DNA of 64,000 nt, from the NCBI RefSeq assembly GCF_900537075.1, contig NZ_UNRA01000001.1, forward strand, positions 372,001 through 436,000. The letters are read 5' to 3'. Position 1 is the stretch's first letter, and each line of letters starts with the position of its first letter. Made by a program: the position numbers and the translations under genes. This DNA is from Tropicibacter sp. Alg240-R139. GTDB taxonomy: Bacteria; Pseudomonadota; Alphaproteobacteria; Rhodobacterales; Rhodobacteraceae. Below the pieces are notes generated by a model. It had not been told where the DNA came from, searched no databases, and worked only from the letters and a program-made list of their open reading frames with translations. Shown here piece after piece: positions 48,704 to 57,266 of the stretch.

Positions 48704-49535
48704 ATGTCTGAATCAGCGAAACCAATCGAACTTCTTGGTGCACCGGCCTCGCCGTATACACGCCAGTGATCCCGCCACCCGGTTCCTTCAGGACATTATC
48801 GAGGATTACGCCGACGAATGGCTGAGCAAGATGATGTTCCACTATCGTTGGGCGGTGCCGGAAAAAAATGCCGATCATGTCGCGCCGCTGCTGGTCTACT
48901 GGATGATGCCCCAGGCCACGGAAGGCCCCGCCAATGCCTTTGCAGCAAGTTTTGCCGCTCGCCAGATCGGGCGACTTGGCGTCGTGGGGTCGAAAGATAC
49001 GACCGCCGCGATCATCGAAGCCAGCTACCTGCGTGTCCTCAAGCTTCTGGATAGCATCGTCGCGTCCCGACCGTTCCTGTTCGGCACCCGCCCCTCGGCC
49101 GCCGATTTCGCCATTCTCGGCCAGTTCACACAATTGCTGACGATCGAGCCGACCTCTGCCGCGATCGCCCGCGAAAACGCGCCGCGCCTGCGCGCCTGGA
49201 TCGACCACCTGGAAGACGCTACCGGTTACGCCGCTGACGAAAACGGCTGGCTGTCTCGCGACGAGGTGGCCACCACCCTGCGACCGTTGTTCTGTGAGAT
49301 CGGCAAAACCTATGCGCCCTTCTTGCAGGCCAATGCCACCGCCCATGCGGCGGGTGAAAAACAGGTCACGTTAGAGATCGACGGAGCACCCTGGACACAG
49401 GCCACGTTCCCCTATCAGGCCAAATGCCTACGGGTTTTGCGCGACAGCTTCGCCGCGCTTTCGACGCAAGACCAGACCGCAGTGCGCGATGCATTCGACG
49501 GCACCGGCTGCGAAGTGTTAACGACCCCCCCCTAA
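48704..49535 (+). pseudogene. Long GST-fold gene with internal deletion
   Basis: The N-terminal fragment MSESAKPIELLGAPASPYTR starts at 48704 and meets TGA at 48767-48769. The downstream part (DPATRFLQDIIEDYADEW onward, from 48768) is one frame over. The join lacks about 55-65 residues of the thioredoxin domain seen in the paralogues, so roughly 170-200 bases were lost and the frame was broken. The helical C-domain is otherwise intact to 49535 and overlaps the end of the convergent FGE gene by 4 bases. Confidence 0.8.
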
Positions 49536-50419
49536 CCCGGATCCTTCACAATGCGAAACCCGGTATGCGCGGTTGAAAAGTCGGGCTCAAGGCTTTCACG
49601 GGCCGCAGTGCGATAACGGCGGCAATAGTTCGAACCGCACAGATAAGACCCGCCTTTGATGGTGAACTGCGGACTACCGTCGCCAAACGGCGTTTCAGTC
49701 CACTCCCAGACATTGCCGATCATGTCATGGGCGCCGATCAGGTTGGCCCGGTAGCATCCCACCGGGGCGGTGCCCGCGAACCCATCCTCGGCCGTATTCA
49801 GCACAGGGAAAACGCCGTTCCAGGTATTGGCCCGGATCTCGCCATCGGGGCCGCGAAGACCAGATTCCGGATCGTCGGGGTCAAAGAGGCCAAGGCTCGC
49901 GGCATATTCCCACTCAATCTCATTGGGCAAACGCCCCTCGGCCCAGGCTGCATAGGCACGCGCATCCGTCAGGCTGACATGCACCACCGGGTGGCGGCCC
50001 AGCCCGGCAATATCCGACCCTGCCCCGGCTGGCGTGCGCCAGGTCGCGCCTTTGTCCAGCTTCCACCAGGACAGAAGGTCCGAAGGCGTCTCGGTCTCGA
50101 TAAACCCCGCCGAACCGCCGTTTTGTTCGGCCTCGGTGACATAGCCAGTGGCGGCCACGAAAGCGGCGAACTGGTCATTCGTCACCTCGGTGACCGACAA
50201 CGAGAACGGCGAGACATGCAGCTTGATCGGTCCGCCTTCTTCGGGATAGATCGCGTCGGCACCCTTGACGAACCCGCCGCCCGGCACCTGCACGAACCCG
50301 CCAATGCTATCGTCAGCCAGAACGCAGTGCCGTGATGGATCGTCACCGTGCGGCCACCAGATGGACGCAGCCGCCAAACCAAGAGCCATCAGGCCAGACA
50401 CCGAAACCCGCCAACGCAT
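49532..50419 (-). CDS. Formylglycine-generating enzyme (SUMF1 family), probably exported
   Basis: A 295-residue FGE-sulfatase domain protein that converts the sulfatase CxPSR cysteine to formylglycine. The copper-binding active-site pair is Cys261/Cys266 in GGSYLCGSNYCRRYR; GNVWEWTE and AHTGFRI are other family marks. Residues 5-23 form a hydrophobic signal/anchor, so it appears to work outside the cytoplasm. Most bacterial FGEs are cytosolic. It starts 4 bases after the TetR stop, and the two sulfatases it would serve lie within 10 kb. Confidence 0.88.
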   Translation of the reverse strand: MRWRVSVSGLMALGLAAASIWWPHGDDPSRHCVLADDSIGGFVQVPGGGFVKGADAIYPEEGGPIKLHVSPFSLSVTEVTNDQFAAFVAATGYVTEAEQNGGSAGFIETETPSDLLSWWKLDKGATWRTPAGAGSDIAGLGRHPVVHVSLTDARAYAAWAEGRLPNEIEWEYAASLGLFDPDDPESGLRGPDGEIRANTWNGVFPVLNTAEDGFAGTAPVGCYRANLIGAHDMIGNVWEWTETPFGDGSPQFTIKGGSYLCGSNYCRRYRTAARESLEPDFSTAHTGFRIVKDPG

Positions 50420-50423
50420 CCCG

Positions 50424-51029
50424 CTATCCGGCGCTAGCGATCAAAGCTTCGACAGTGCGGCGCACAACCGCCTGCGCCGCATCAGCGGACAGCCCACGAT
50501 CCATGCGCATGTTGATCCAGCAACCGACCCCCAACACTTCATTCAGAGAATTGAAACATGCCTCATCCGCGGTAATGTTCTCCGGCAACACCGCCCTCAG
50601 GGAAGCGCCCTCAAGTTCAAGAACCTGTTGGTATTCTTCTAGCAGGAATTTCGACTGGAAGCGGCACAACGATGCAGACAGGCGGACCGGCAGGATGTCT
50701 TCCCAGACCGCGACGCGGCGCGCGATATTCTCGTCCAGCTGACCCCGCCAGTCGGTTGCCGTGTAAGGCTGCAGGAACCGCGGCAGCAATTCTTTCTGCA
50801 TATCGCCCGCGATTTCGCGCAGCAGGCTTTCCATGTCATCGATATGGCGAAACACCGTGCGCATGCTCAGGCCCGAATGCTCTGAGATGTCAATGGCCCG
50901 CGGGGCATAGTTTCCGGCACGGATCAGGGTGAGGATCGATGTCTTGATCTTGTCCCGGCTGCGCGCACTGCGCTGCTTGCGACCGTCTGTTTTTTCTTTT
51001 TTTGCAACGGGTTCTGCCTTAACTGCCAC
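50424..51029 (-). CDS. TetR/AcrR-family transcriptional regulator
   Basis: A 201-residue regulator starting at GTG 51029 behind AAAGGAATGCAACA. The N-terminal helix-turn-helix is clear: ILTLIRAGNYAPRAIDISEH then SGLSMRTVFRHIDDMESLL (residues about 32-70). The C-terminal ligand domain is variable, as usual. It is co-transcribed with the FGE gene. The best copy of the recurrent palindrome lies 130 bases upstream, between it and the divergent 93-residue protein. I propose it binds TGNCAT-N5-ATGNCA and senses an acyl-CoA or sulfated-lipid derivative; this is inference. Confidence 0.85.
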   Translation of the reverse strand: MAVKAEPVAKKEKTDGRKQRSARSRDKIKTSILTLIRAGNYAPRAIDISEHSGLSMRTVFRHIDDMESLLREIAGDMQKELLPRFLQPYTATDWRGQLDENIARRVAVWEDILPVRLSASLCRFQSKFLLEEYQQVLELEGASLRAVLPENITADEACFNSLNEVLGVGCWINMRMDRGLSADAAQAVVRRTVEALIASAG

Positions 51030-51158
51030 TGTTGCATTCCTTTCAGGTCAACCATTCCCAACACCCTATTTGAATGGCTTCCAAAATGCCAGCACTTAGA
51101 AAAACGATCGCGCCAGTCCGGTTGAGGGCTTTGATTGTAACGCCCTTAAGCATTTTAT

Positions 51159-51175
51159 TGACATATATAATGACA
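51159..51175. promoter_or_regulatory. TGNCAT-N5-ATGNCA operator-like site (site A)
   Basis: TGACAT-ATATA-ATGACA fits the shared pattern fully. It lies in the 230-base divergent region between the tetR gene (-) and the small periplasmic protein (+). The TTGACA over its left half may be a -35 element for the rightward gene. Confidence 0.6.
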
Positions 51176-51259
51176 TTACTTTAGGCATTTCGCAAGAGAC
51201 GGAAGGTCGCCGAAAGACCAATACTTAACGGCGCGCTTCACATCGACAGGAGGTTACCG

Positions 51260-51541
51260 ATGAAAACAGTCACAATCTTCGCATTCGCGTTAGCAATCAG
51301 CGCAACAGGCGCACAGGCCGGATGGAACGAGGCCGATGCCTGCGCTGCCGGGCTATCCGGCGACAGCAAGTTGATCTACAACAGGGTCAAACCGAAAATC
51401 GTGGTTGGCGACAAGTCAGGCAACAAAGCGCGGATCAAATCAACCGTCAAGGACATGGTGTCCAAAGACGAAGTTGCCTTTTTCGGGGTCAGGGGCAAAG
51501 CCAAACAGGCCGTGGCGTGCCTGCAAAAGGTGGATTCCTGA
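51260..51541 (+). CDS. Small periplasmic protein of unknown function
   Basis: A 93-residue protein with a signal peptide (1-20, ATGAQAG) and a strong AGGAGG site before the ATG. The mature part is basic, with one Cys in ADACAAG and one in VACLQK that may form a disulfide. It is not recognised as a known family member. It lies opposite the tetR gene across site A and could be co-regulated with it. Confidence 0.7.
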   Translation: MKTVTIFAFALAISATGAQAGWNEADACAAGLSGDSKLIYNRVKPKIVVGDKSGNKARIKSTVKDMVSKDEVAFFGVRGKAKQAVACLQKVDS

Positions 51542-51587
51542 ATCCTGGAAACCATGCGCCGGGTCGGACCTGGAAAGATAGGTATTC

Positions 51588-52838
51588 ATGTCCTTTGACA
51601 GCCTGATCAAATCTCGCATCATTGCCCATATCACGGGCGAACCACGGCAATTGCGAAAGCGGGCCGCTTTCGAGCGGCAGCGCCTACGCCGAGGTGCAGC
51701 GCATGTCGTCGACTATTTCCATGACGTCTCTGATCCATACTCTCATCTGACAGCACAGGTCCTGCGCCGGTTTCAGGATCGTTATGAGATCGAGCTTCGC
51801 CCCCACCTGATCTCCGCGCCGCCAGACTGGGCCGCACCGGACCGGGCGGCGCTGAAAGACTATGCACGGCTGGATGCCGCGCGGCTGGCCGCAAAGGCAG
51901 GGCTTGCCCTTCCCGCCACGCCGATCCCGCCAACAACCGAAAGGCTGGACCATGCCCGCGCCCTTGTGGCCGCTGCCTTGCCTCGGCCCGATTTCGCTCA
52001 GACCGCGATCGCCGTCGGCAACGCCCTGTGGCAGGGCGAGGCTTTGCCGGACGCCCCTGTGAGCAAACCGGCCACAGAGATGGCACAAGGCGACGCGCGG
52101 CTGGAACAGCTGGGGCACTATCTTGGTGCAACCTTCCACTATGGCGGCGAATGGTACTGGGGCATTGACCGGCTGCATTACCTGGAAGCCCGATTGCGCG
52201 GGCGAGGCGTGGCCAAACCGGACGCGCTAGCAGATCCAATATACGCCCCACCCGCACCCGATGCGACGTCCCCTGCCCCGCCGGGCACGGTGATCGAACT
52301 TTTCACCTCTTTTCGCAGCCCCTATTCCTATCTCGCCTTTGACCGTGCCCGCGAATTTGCCCGGGCCCGTGGCGCCGAACTCCGCTTCCGCCCGGTCCTG
52401 CCAATGGTCATGCGCGGCTTGGCCGTACCTCAGGCAAAACAGTTCTACATCCTGCATGACGTCGCCCGCGAAGCCCGACGGCTGGGTATCCCGTTTGGCC
52501 ATGTCTGTGACCCGCTTGGAAAGGCGGTCGAGCGCGGCTATGCGCTGATCGGATACGCACGCGAGGCCGGGCGACTGGACGATTATGCATCAAGCTTTCT
52601 GCGTGGCGTCTGGGCCGACGGGATCGACGCCAAAACAAACCGCGGCCTTGCCCGGATTGTCGAACGGGCCGGGCTGGATTGGGACAAGGCAAAACCACAC
52701 CTTCAAAGCGACACCTGGCGCGCGGAAGTCGAAGAAAACCGCCGCGCCCTGACCGCACTGGGCCTTTGGGGCGTGCCCAGTTTCCGCTGCAGCGATACCG
52801 TATTTTGGGGCCAGGACAGGCTTTGGCTGCTTGCTTGA
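51588..52838 (+). CDS. Tandem DsbA-like / HCCA-isomerase-type protein
   Basis: A 416-residue protein with two thioredoxin-fold domains of the kappa-GST/2-hydroxychromene-2-carboxylate isomerase type. Domain 1 (about 30-200) begins VVDYFHDVSDPYSHLTAQ; domain 2 (about 225-415) begins VIELFTSFRSPYSYLAFD, with the active-site SPYS serine, and ends LGLWGVPSFRCSDTVFWGQD. Single-domain members are about 200 residues. Substrates are glutathione-linked or aromatic ring intermediates. The gene may be in one transcript with the following crotonase. Confidence 0.8.
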   Translation: MSFDSLIKSRIIAHITGEPRQLRKRAAFERQRLRRGAAHVVDYFHDVSDPYSHLTAQVLRRFQDRYEIELRPHLISAPPDWAAPDRAALKDYARLDAARLAAKAGLALPATPIPPTTERLDHARALVAAALPRPDFAQTAIAVGNALWQGEALPDAPVSKPATEMAQGDARLEQLGHYLGATFHYGGEWYWGIDRLHYLEARLRGRGVAKPDALADPIYAPPAPDATSPAPPGTVIELFTSFRSPYSYLAFDRAREFARARGAELRFRPVLPMVMRGLAVPQAKQFYILHDVAREARRLGIPFGHVCDPLGKAVERGYALIGYAREAGRLDDYASSFLRGVWADGIDAKTNRGLARIVERAGLDWDKAKPHLQSDTWRAEVEENRRALTALGLWGVPSFRCSDTVFWGQDRLWLLA

Positions 52839-52879
52839 AGCCGGCACTGTCCCGCAAGGAAAACGACTAGGAAACGACA

Positions 52880-53665
52880 TTGAGCGCTGTATTGCTTAAC
52901 ATAAAAAACCATGTCGCCACATTGTCCAACAATGATGCGCCCTATAACCGCATGACCCTTGAATACATGGACGAGCTTGAGCGTCTGGTCCCGGAACTGG
53001 GCGCTGACAACTCTGTTCGCGCGCTTGTGTTTACATCAGAGGGCGAAGACCACTTTTCGGTTGGTATGAATCTGAAGCAGATTCCCGAGGGTATCGAACG
53101 CAAGGGATCATTGGAAGCGGTTTTGGACCAACGCCTGCGGGTCCTTGATCTCATCGAGAACTTGGGCAAACCCAGCATAGCAACATTGTTTGGTTATTGT
53201 TTGGGGGGCGGGCTTGAACTACCGCTGGCCTGTCATTTCCGGCTCGCAGCAGATGAAGGCGCTCAGATCGGCTTGCCGGAGATGGACCTCGGTACGGTCC
53301 CCGCTTGGGGCGGCTCGGCCCGTCTGCCGAGGGTGGTAGGCCGCGATGTTGCGCTCGATATGATCCTTCGGGGACGAAAGATTTCCGGAGAAGAAGCCCT
53401 GAAGTTTGGGTTGGTCATGGAAACGTGCCCGGTCACCGAGATCAAGGCACGGGCGCAGACACTGGGTGAGGAACTGGCAAAGCAGCCGCGTCTTGCCGTA
53501 AAAGGCGTACTCGACACCATCGTTGGCTTAGAGGCGAAAAGCTTGCGGCAGTCAATTCTTGATGAACGGGCAGCGGTGCTGCTCACGCGTGATACGGCAG
53601 ATTCCCAAGAGGGTATGCTGGCGTTTCTCGAAAAACGGGAGCCTGTCTTTAACAAGGATGACTGA
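52880..53665 (+). CDS. Enoyl-CoA hydratase/isomerase family protein
   Basis: A 261-residue crotonase-fold protein with TTG start (52880) after an AGGAAA-rich leader. VFTSEGEDHFSVGMNLKQIP and LFGYCLGGGLELPLACHFRL are the oxyanion motifs; LPEMDLGTVPAWGGSARLPR contains the usual acid/base Glu region. It ends 41 bases after the last codons of the DsbA-like gene's neighbourhood spacing and appears to be the last gene of the organosulfate/lipid region on this side. The substrate is unknown. Confidence 0.85.
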   Translation: MSAVLLNIKNHVATLSNNDAPYNRMTLEYMDELERLVPELGADNSVRALVFTSEGEDHFSVGMNLKQIPEGIERKGSLEAVLDQRLRVLDLIENLGKPSIATLFGYCLGGGLELPLACHFRLAADEGAQIGLPEMDLGTVPAWGGSARLPRVVGRDVALDMILRGRKISGEEALKFGLVMETCPVTEIKARAQTLGEELAKQPRLAVKGVLDTIVGLEAKSLRQSILDERAAVLLTRDTADSQEGMLAFLEKREPVFNKDD

Positions 53666-54282
53666 CTTGTCCGCGTCTCGCCCATTCACGCGCTATGCGG
53701 CGAAAGTGTTGTTTGGATGAGGCCGTCGAAACCGACCGGCAACGGTCGCTTCTGCGCCTTGGGCTACGTTGCGGCGTAGAGCTCGCTGCATATGCAAAGC
53801 AATGCTGCGCGAGCAGTAGCTGCGCCTGCACAAGTCCGGAAAGTCCGCATTGTGTGAATTCGTTCTGCGTGCGGCGAAAGTCTGAAGAGCGGGACAATGC
53901 CGCCTTTTGCTGACGCGGCTAATGCTTGCGCAGAAAGCGTTCGCGGGTGCAGCGGGAATTTTTCGGAGATGCAGCGAGTTTCACGAAACCGGCCGTTCAC
54001 TCGTGTGGATTTCACAGGATTTCAAACTGCCCTTTCGCTGCGCGCTGTTTCAAGAATCCAGAGGCGGACTTTACCGACATTCGTTTTTCTGACTTTGCTG
54101 ACGCAGCATGGCCACGCGTTTGCGGTATGTCTGTCGCTGCCTTGCAGCCCACGTCGCTAATGCTGTCATTCAATCTGGCTCCATGACGTCAAATCCAAAC
54201 CGCATTTTCGCTGCAGAGTGTCATAACTATCAAGACGCGGGACTTTGCGGATTTGTTCTTTCGCTCACTTGGTTCTTTAGTT
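53666..54282. other. Long noncoding spacer
   Basis: About 620 bases with short frames only and no domain or ribosome site. The sequence is rich in words such as GTCCGGAAAGTCCGC, TGCGGCGAAAGTC and GCTGCG. It marks the change from the G+C-rich left part to a more A+T-rich right part. Confidence 0.5.
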
Positions 54283-54648
54283 TTACATCGCCACAGCACA
54301 CCGAAACCTGTCCTTACCGACGATCGAAAGTGAAAAATCCGGCGGCTCGGGAAGATAGACTTTCAAAACATCGCCTGCTTGCAATATTCTGAAGTCTCCA
54401 CTGGGAACTTCCAACTTCATCTGCCCAGCAAGGCAGAAAACTATTCTCGGGCAATCAAGCACCCGATCTCTATCTGTATATCCTGGTGGAAACTCTACGA
54501 ACGTCAGGCCCTTACAGTCGAAAGTATTGCTTATCGATGTTCGTCGTCTGTCCCAGCCGTGGTCACCGAAAGACACTTCTACCGTTTCTTCAGAGATCAC
54601 GGTCTCTTCCGAAGGGTTTACTTTCAAAGTGATCAGTATTTGTGCCAT
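54283..54648 (-). CDS. Small cupin-like protein
   Basis: A 121-residue single-domain protein. The core FPPGYTDRDRVLDCPRIVFC, LAGQMKLEVPSGDFRILQAG has the G(X)5-type turn and pitch of a cupin beta-barrel, though the usual two-His motif 1 is not evident (Asp and Cys sit there). AGAGG precedes the ATG at 54648. Possible metal binding cannot be judged. It is an orphan gene next to the DUF3124 gene on the same strand. Confidence 0.7.
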   Translation of the reverse strand: MAQILITLKVNPSEETVISEETVEVSFGDHGWDRRRTSISNTFDCKGLTFVEFPPGYTDRDRVLDCPRIVFCLAGQMKLEVPSGDFRILQAGDVLKVYLPEPPDFSLSIVGKDRFRCAVAM

Positions 54649-54892
54649 TTCGTGCCTCTGGTTATCGTCGACGCAACAGTAGTGTCGGTTTCATTTGAAG
54701 TCACTATGCAGCCTAAAGTGTTAGGGGCTTATGTTACGATATCAGAGTAGTTCAGAAGGTAGCTGGCAGTTTTGTGAAGAGTGAGACTCTGGCTGACCTC
54801 ACAAAGAGCCTCAGACGGCCTAAATTTGGTTGCCCTAAGCCAATCTTGCTTTGCGTGAAGCATCCTTCGACGCCAAACTTCCCAATTCAATA

Positions 54893-55396
54893 TTATCTTT
54901 GAGACAGCACACGTGCTTTGGAGATGAAAGAAATGCCGTGGGTGCCGTTTCCGCCGACGATAAGGGCTTCAACGATTGGTTGAAGAACCGCGTCTTCTGC
55001 TTCCCATTTCACCACGAAATTTCCACCATGGGCGTTTTGTGTCGACCCGAGTGGCACCAAAACTCTCATAGACTGAAATGACTCAAGCACTTTTTCACCG
55101 TTAAGATGGCGTTTTACCAAACCGCCATCTGTATCGAGATACTCGATTTCCAAGACAGCAATACTCAGTTCCGGGTCAACATTGTGTATATACAGGGTGG
55201 ATGCCAGCGGTTCACTCGATCCTTCATGAGTGAGAACCTCAGAATATCCGGGGACAAAAAGAGTTTGAGCATTCAACCGGGCAAAAGGTTCTGCTTCCTG
55301 GGCAAGTACCCCTGTAACTGGGAAAACCAGAGCGATTGAGCATATTGCGGCCAATAAATTGGCTTTGAGGAGATGTCGTACGGTCTGGTGTTTCAT
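54893..55396 (-). CDS. DUF3124 family periplasmic protein
   Basis: A 167-residue protein. ATG 55396 opens a good signal peptide (MKHQTVRHLLKANLLAAICS, cleaved near VLAQEA). A TTG at 55465 keeps the same frame open but lacks a ribosome site. The mature part FVPGYSEVLTHEGSSEPLAS and LYIHNVDPELSIAVLEIEYL fits DUF3124, an immunoglobulin-like family of unknown role. Its start overlaps the stop of a 17-codon leader frame. It lies just downstream of the MscS gene. Confidence 0.75.
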   Translation of the reverse strand: MKHQTVRHLLKANLLAAICSIALVFPVTGVLAQEAEPFARLNAQTLFVPGYSEVLTHEGSSEPLASTLYIHNVDPELSIAVLEIEYLDTDGGLVKRHLNGEKVLESFQSMRVLVPLGSTQNAHGGNFVVKWEAEDAVLQPIVEALIVGGNGTHGISFISKARVLSQR

Positions 55397-55446
55397 ATCG
55401 TTATGACGGTGGAAGCGAAGGGCATCAGAACACTCCGGGTTTTCAT
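55393..55446 (-). CDS. Possible 17-residue leader peptide
   Basis: ATG 55446 has a good GGAG seven bases upstream and gives MKTRSVLMPFASTVITI, ending at a TGA that overlaps the DUF3124 ATG (ATATGA). That ribosome site, with none before DUF3124, suggests translation begins here and re-starts at DUF3124. It may be a coupling leader rather than a functional peptide. Confidence 0.4.
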   Translation of the reverse strand: MKTRSVLMPFASTVITI

Positions 55447-55474
55447 TACTTGTCTCCTGACTCAATATCTATGT

Positions 55475-56899
55475 TCAGTACGAGGTTTTATCGTCTGGCG
55501 GCGACTTGTCGACAATATGAACCTGCTTTTGCGGTAGCGGTGTGGACACACCTTCGGCATCAAATGCCTTCTTTCCTTTGTCGATAAGGTCCCAGTAGAC
55601 GGACCAATAATCGGCGGTTGCCACCCAAGGTCGGCAGTTCAGGTTCACGGAAGACTCGTCGATTGCGGCCATGAAAACTGACGGTGCGGGGGTTTCCAGA
55701 ACTTTTTCATGGGTGGTGCAGAGGTCCATCAGAATAGCCTTGGCCTTATCGACGTCATCCTCATACCCAATTCGGAACACCATATCGACCCGGCGTGTTT
55801 TAGCTGCGTTCACATTGGTTATCACGTCCCCCCAAATCGTCGAGTTCGGGACAATAATGAACTTGTTATCAAAGGTCCGTATGGTTGTTGAAATGATGCT
55901 CATACCATAGACTTCGCCAGAAATTCCGGACATTTCAACGAAATCTCCAAAATCAAATGGCTTGAACACCATGATCATCAAACCGGCGGCCAGATTCCCC
56001 AAAGTTTCTTGCATTGCAAACGCAACGACAATCGACAGACCGCCGAACACTGTCAAAATGGGTCCGAGGTAAAATCCCAGCCCAGAGAGAAGAAACATCA
56101 GTCCCACGACAAATGTTCCCCAGTAAACAATCCTGGGAACAAAACTTTTCAATGCCTCAGATAACTCGCGCTGCCGATCCAAGGCCTTCTTGCTCATTCG
56201 GGCCAATACGCGGGCAGCCAACCTTATGGCCCATATCGAAAACACTACTATCCCGATTTTCTTAATGAAATCAAGGCCACCGCTTGTGGAAAACGTCCAA
56301 CGGACAGCGCTCTCAACCAGTGCCCAATTGTCCGTTACGTAAATGAGTTCGGACGTCAAAGCAGTAAGGTAATCGCGGTAGGGCTTGGTTTCCTCAACTG
56401 ACCCTCCTTTCTTTGTCCACGCCTGCAAGGCTGAGGAATAGTTCCGTTGAATGCGGCTTCTGTCGTCATCGAGCTCAACGAGATTTCTTCGCGCTATTTG
56501 CGTTTCGGCGGTGTCCAAGTTCTTGAGCGAACGTTGCAGATCGACGGTTCTCTGAACGTTTTCCTGAAGTATTATTTGCCAACCTTCTGTGACCTGTGAA
56601 ATTTGCGTGGCGGTCAACGGCGTTAACATTTTCCTCAGATCAGCATTGCTGACATCTGGATCGGTCGCAGCTTCAACGTAAGATTGATTTCGATCACCCT
56701 CCGGCGCATTAGGCTCTTCACTCGCGCTTGGTGTCGAGGAATTTTGCGTTTGCGACGCGACCGGGACCGGCATGGCGATCAACACCACGGACAGCAGCAC
56801 TGCAAAAACATGTACGGCAACAGATGCATCTTCCGTTCCCGTTGGTATGGTTCTACTTCTCACTGATGGAGGGTGTTGGAAGAAGCCGACTGTAGCCAT
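55475..56899 (-). CDS. MscS-family mechanosensitive channel
   Basis: A 474-residue membrane protein: N-terminal hydrophobic segment (about 25-48), a coiled region, then the MscS pore and beta domain. The pore helix contains GLSIVVAFAMQETLGNLAAG, and FKPFDFGDFVEMSGISGEVY with NSTIWGDVITN are the beta-domain marks. It opens under membrane tension to release solutes. It heads a minus-strand unit with the DUF3124 gene. Base composition is lower in G+C than genes left of 53 kb. Confidence 0.9.
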   Translation of the reverse strand: MATVGFFQHPPSVRSRTIPTGTEDASVAVHVFAVLLSVVLIAMPVPVASQTQNSSTPSASEEPNAPEGDRNQSYVEAATDPDVSNADLRKMLTPLTATQISQVTEGWQIILQENVQRTVDLQRSLKNLDTAETQIARRNLVELDDDRSRIQRNYSSALQAWTKKGGSVEETKPYRDYLTALTSELIYVTDNWALVESAVRWTFSTSGGLDFIKKIGIVVFSIWAIRLAARVLARMSKKALDRQRELSEALKSFVPRIVYWGTFVVGLMFLLSGLGFYLGPILTVFGGLSIVVAFAMQETLGNLAAGLMIMVFKPFDFGDFVEMSGISGEVYGMSIISTTIRTFDNKFIIVPNSTIWGDVITNVNAAKTRRVDMVFRIGYEDDVDKAKAILMDLCTTHEKVLETPAPSVFMAAIDESSVNLNCRPWVATADYWSVYWDLIDKGKKAFDAEGVSTPLPQKQVHIVDKSPPDDKTSY

Positions 56900-57266
56900 T
56901 GCGATGGTCCCTCATTTCTGCGCTGGCTGAAACCAGTACCTTTTCGGCTTTATTGCTTCAAGTGCCGGTAAACAGACATACTCTTGCGATCCGCAATTTA
57001 ACTTGTCGCAGCGGGGAACAGCCGGAGTTGCTCTTTCCTACAGCGTTCCGGTCCGGACAATTTCCAGAATTCACTTTCACTGCGGCGAAATCAGCGCAAC
57101 TTTGGTGCCACAACCGCGCTTGGGAACCCCAATTTGTGAGGCTCAAACATCTGGCTGGTTTGTTGTGTACAGGGTAAACCCTTTCAGGTTAATCCACAGG
57201 GGAAAGCAGCGAGTTCATCCCATTGGCGGAAGTGCTTTGGGTATGCTGTGTAGTGGGCTCTGTGCT
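56900..57266. other. Noncoding spacer
   Basis: About 370 bases between the MscS and antiporter genes without a credible frame. It shares the CAGCG/GCGGCGAAATC word style of the other empty spacers in this window. The MscS promoter is expected near its left end. Confidence 0.5.

Noticed and set aside
53666-54282. Small genes in the spacer after the crotonase gene
   Set aside because: Several short overlapping frames in all phases, none with a ribosome site or recognisable fold.
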